Source: Agromyces intestinalis (GTDB lineage Bacteria > Actinomycetota > Actinomycetes > Actinomycetales > Microbacteriaceae). Taken from it: a stretch of DNA of 64,000 nucleotides. The notes beneath the pieces were generated by a model. That model was given only the letters and a program-made list of their open reading frames with translations. It was not told where the DNA came from and did no database searches. The stretch is taken from positions 744,001-808,000 of the forward strand of contig NZ_CP043505.1 in the NCBI RefSeq assembly GCF_008365295.1. Reading direction: 5' to 3'. Within the stretch, counting starts at the first letter, position 1. Every line of letters begins with the position of its first letter. This document shows positions 63,033 through 64,000 of this stretch, piece by piece. The position numbers and the translations under genes are program-made.

Positions 63033-64000
63033 CTACACCCGTTCGATGATCGTCGCGTTCGCCATGCCGCCGCCCTCGCACATGGTCTGCAGGCCGTAGC
63101 GGCCGCCGGTCGCCTCGAGCTGGTTCACGAGCGTCGTGAGCAGCCGGGTGCCGGATGACCCGAGCGCGTGCCCGAGCGCGATCGCCCCGCCGCGCGGGTT
63201 GAGCTTCGCGGCATCCGCGCCGGTGTCGGCGAGCCAGGCCAGCGGGACCGACGCGAACGCCTCGTTGACCTCGTAGGCGTCGATGTCGTCGTGCGTGAGC
63301 CCGGCTCGGTCGAGCACGCGCGCGGTCGCCGGGATGACGCCCGTCAGCATGTACAGCGGGTCGCTGCCCACCACCGAGAACGCGCGGAACCGCGCGCGCG
63401 GCTCGAGGCCCAGCTTCGAGGCAGCGTCGGCGCTCATGATCAGCGCAGCGGATGCCCCGTCGGTCAGCGGTGACGAATTGCCCGGCGTGATGCGCCACTC
63501 GAGGTCGGGGAAGCGCGCGGCGAGGGCGTCGGTGCGGAACGCCGGGTTGAGGCCCGCGAGCGAATCGACGGATGTCCCGGGCCGCACGGTCTCGTCGACG
63601 AGCGAGTCGACGCCGGGAACAGGAACCACCTCGGTCGCGAACGCGCCCGACTCCCCTGCCGCGGCGGCGAGCTCGTGCGAGCGTGCGGCGAACGCGTCGA
63701 GCTCGTCGCGCGCGAAGCCCCACTTCTGCGCGATGAGCTCGGCCGACACCCCCTGGTTCACGAGCCCGTGGGGGTACCGCGTGCGGATGCGCGAACCGTA
63801 CGGGTCGGCACCCTGGGCGCTCGAGCCGAGCGGAACCCGGCTCATCGACTCGACGCCGCACGCGATGACGATGTCGGCCTGACCCGCGAGCACCGCCTGC
63901 GCGGCGAACGTCGCGGCCTGCTGGCTCGATCCGCACTGCCGGTCGATCGTGGTGCCCGGCACGTGCTCGGGGAACCCGGCGGCGAGCACCGCGTTGCGGG
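63033..64000 (-). CDS. Thiolase (acetyl-CoA acyltransferase), N-terminus outside window
   Basis: The last 322 residues of a thiolase, open to the window edge. The nucleophile is the Cys in TIDRQCGSSQQA. NEAFASVPLAW, HALGSSGTRLL (His) and CEGGGMANA (second catalytic Cys) complete the site. It cleaves 3-ketoacyl-CoA or condenses acetyl-CoA; QCGSSQQA and NPAFRTDALA suit the degradative acyl-CoA type. Transcribed toward the SDR gene. Confidence 0.93.
   Translation of the reverse strand, partial: RNAVLAAGFPEHVPGTTIDRQCGSSQQAATFAAQAVLAGQADIVIACGVESMSRVPLGSSAQGADPYGSRIRTRYPHGLVNQGVSAELIAQKWGFARDELDAFAARSHELAAAAGESGAFATEVVPVPGVDSLVDETVRPGTSVDSLAGLNPAFRTDALAARFPDLEWRITPGNSSPLTDGASAALIMSADAASKLGLEPRARFRAFSVVGSDPLYMLTGVIPATARVLDRAGLTHDDIDAYEVNEAFASVPLAWLADTGADAAKLNPRGGAIALGHALGSSGTRLLTTLVNQLEATGGRYGLQTMCEGGGMANATIIERV

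Overview
The window is about 70% GC, with gene ends overlapping by ATGA/GTGA, many GTG starts, an FMN riboswitch, LAxTG-like surface sorting tails and an actinobacterial sdhCDAB order. It looks like a chromosomal segment of a high-GC actinobacterium, most likely family Microbacteriaceae. The genus cannot be fixed from the sequence alone. No tRNA, rRNA, CRISPR array, phage or complete insertion sequence was seen.

Layout. 0-12.3 kb, mostly minus strand: a nucleoside import and salvage block. It has two BMP-type lipoproteins, a two-domain ABC ATPase, two permeases, cytidine deaminase, thymidine phosphorylase, adenosine deaminase and a PTS IIA-IIB pair. A phospho-sugar mutase runs toward it, and mannose-1-phosphate guanylyltransferase lies upstream. 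12.5-16 kb: succinate dehydrogenase sdhCDAB, with an iron-box-like dyad near its promoter. 16.2-29.6 kb: two tandem, very large cell-surface proteins (about 3,214 and 1,146 aa). Both have a signal peptide, an acidic Pro/Glu stalk, a VWA domain, many Ig/prealbumin-like repeats, a shared C-terminal domain of unknown function and an IAxTG sorting tail. A nearly identical inverted repeat lies upstream of each. 29.7-34 kb: YihY-type membrane protein, exonuclease III, TrpRS, a decayed acetyltransferase and a HAD phosphatase. 34-37 kb: glpD divergent from a SorC-type regulator. 37-40.8 kb: FMN riboswitch and ribD-ribE-ribBA-ribH. 40.8-46.4 kb: small membrane protein, MHS-type transporter, copper-storage-like protein, and pseudouridine glycosidase with a PfkB kinase. 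46.5-51.5 kb: a small HTH protein behind paired operators, an ABC exporter, a protein with the AGNAA motif typical of contractile-injection-system-associated proteins, and an unknown protein. 51.8-56 kb: amidase, agmatine deiminase and a divergent TetR regulator with a perfect operator dyad. 56.4-60 kb: GTP-dependent PEP carboxykinase divergent from a RamB/ScfR-like regulator. 60-64 kb: PadR regulator with a membrane partner, then an SDR dehydrogenase and a truncated thiolase.

Genes working together. The BMP/ABC system would import nucleosides that cdd, deoA, add and the phosphomutase feed into pentose metabolism. psuG and the kinase handle pseudouridine. glpD, sdh, pckG and the RamB-like regulator belong to central carbon and gluconeogenic metabolism. 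The rib operon is under FMN control.

The least explained material is non-coding or accessory. A roughly 89-bp dispersed repeat occurs in four intergenic copies, a 64-bp palindromic element in two, and a nested palindrome once. Several of these lie beside simple tandem repeats. The 10-mer GAGGCATCCG (or its complement) was counted 19 times. At least eleven genes have a TAnnnT hexamer 6-7 nt before the start codon, which suggests leaderless transcription. The paired surface proteins with their shared upstream element are the best candidate for an undescribed system.
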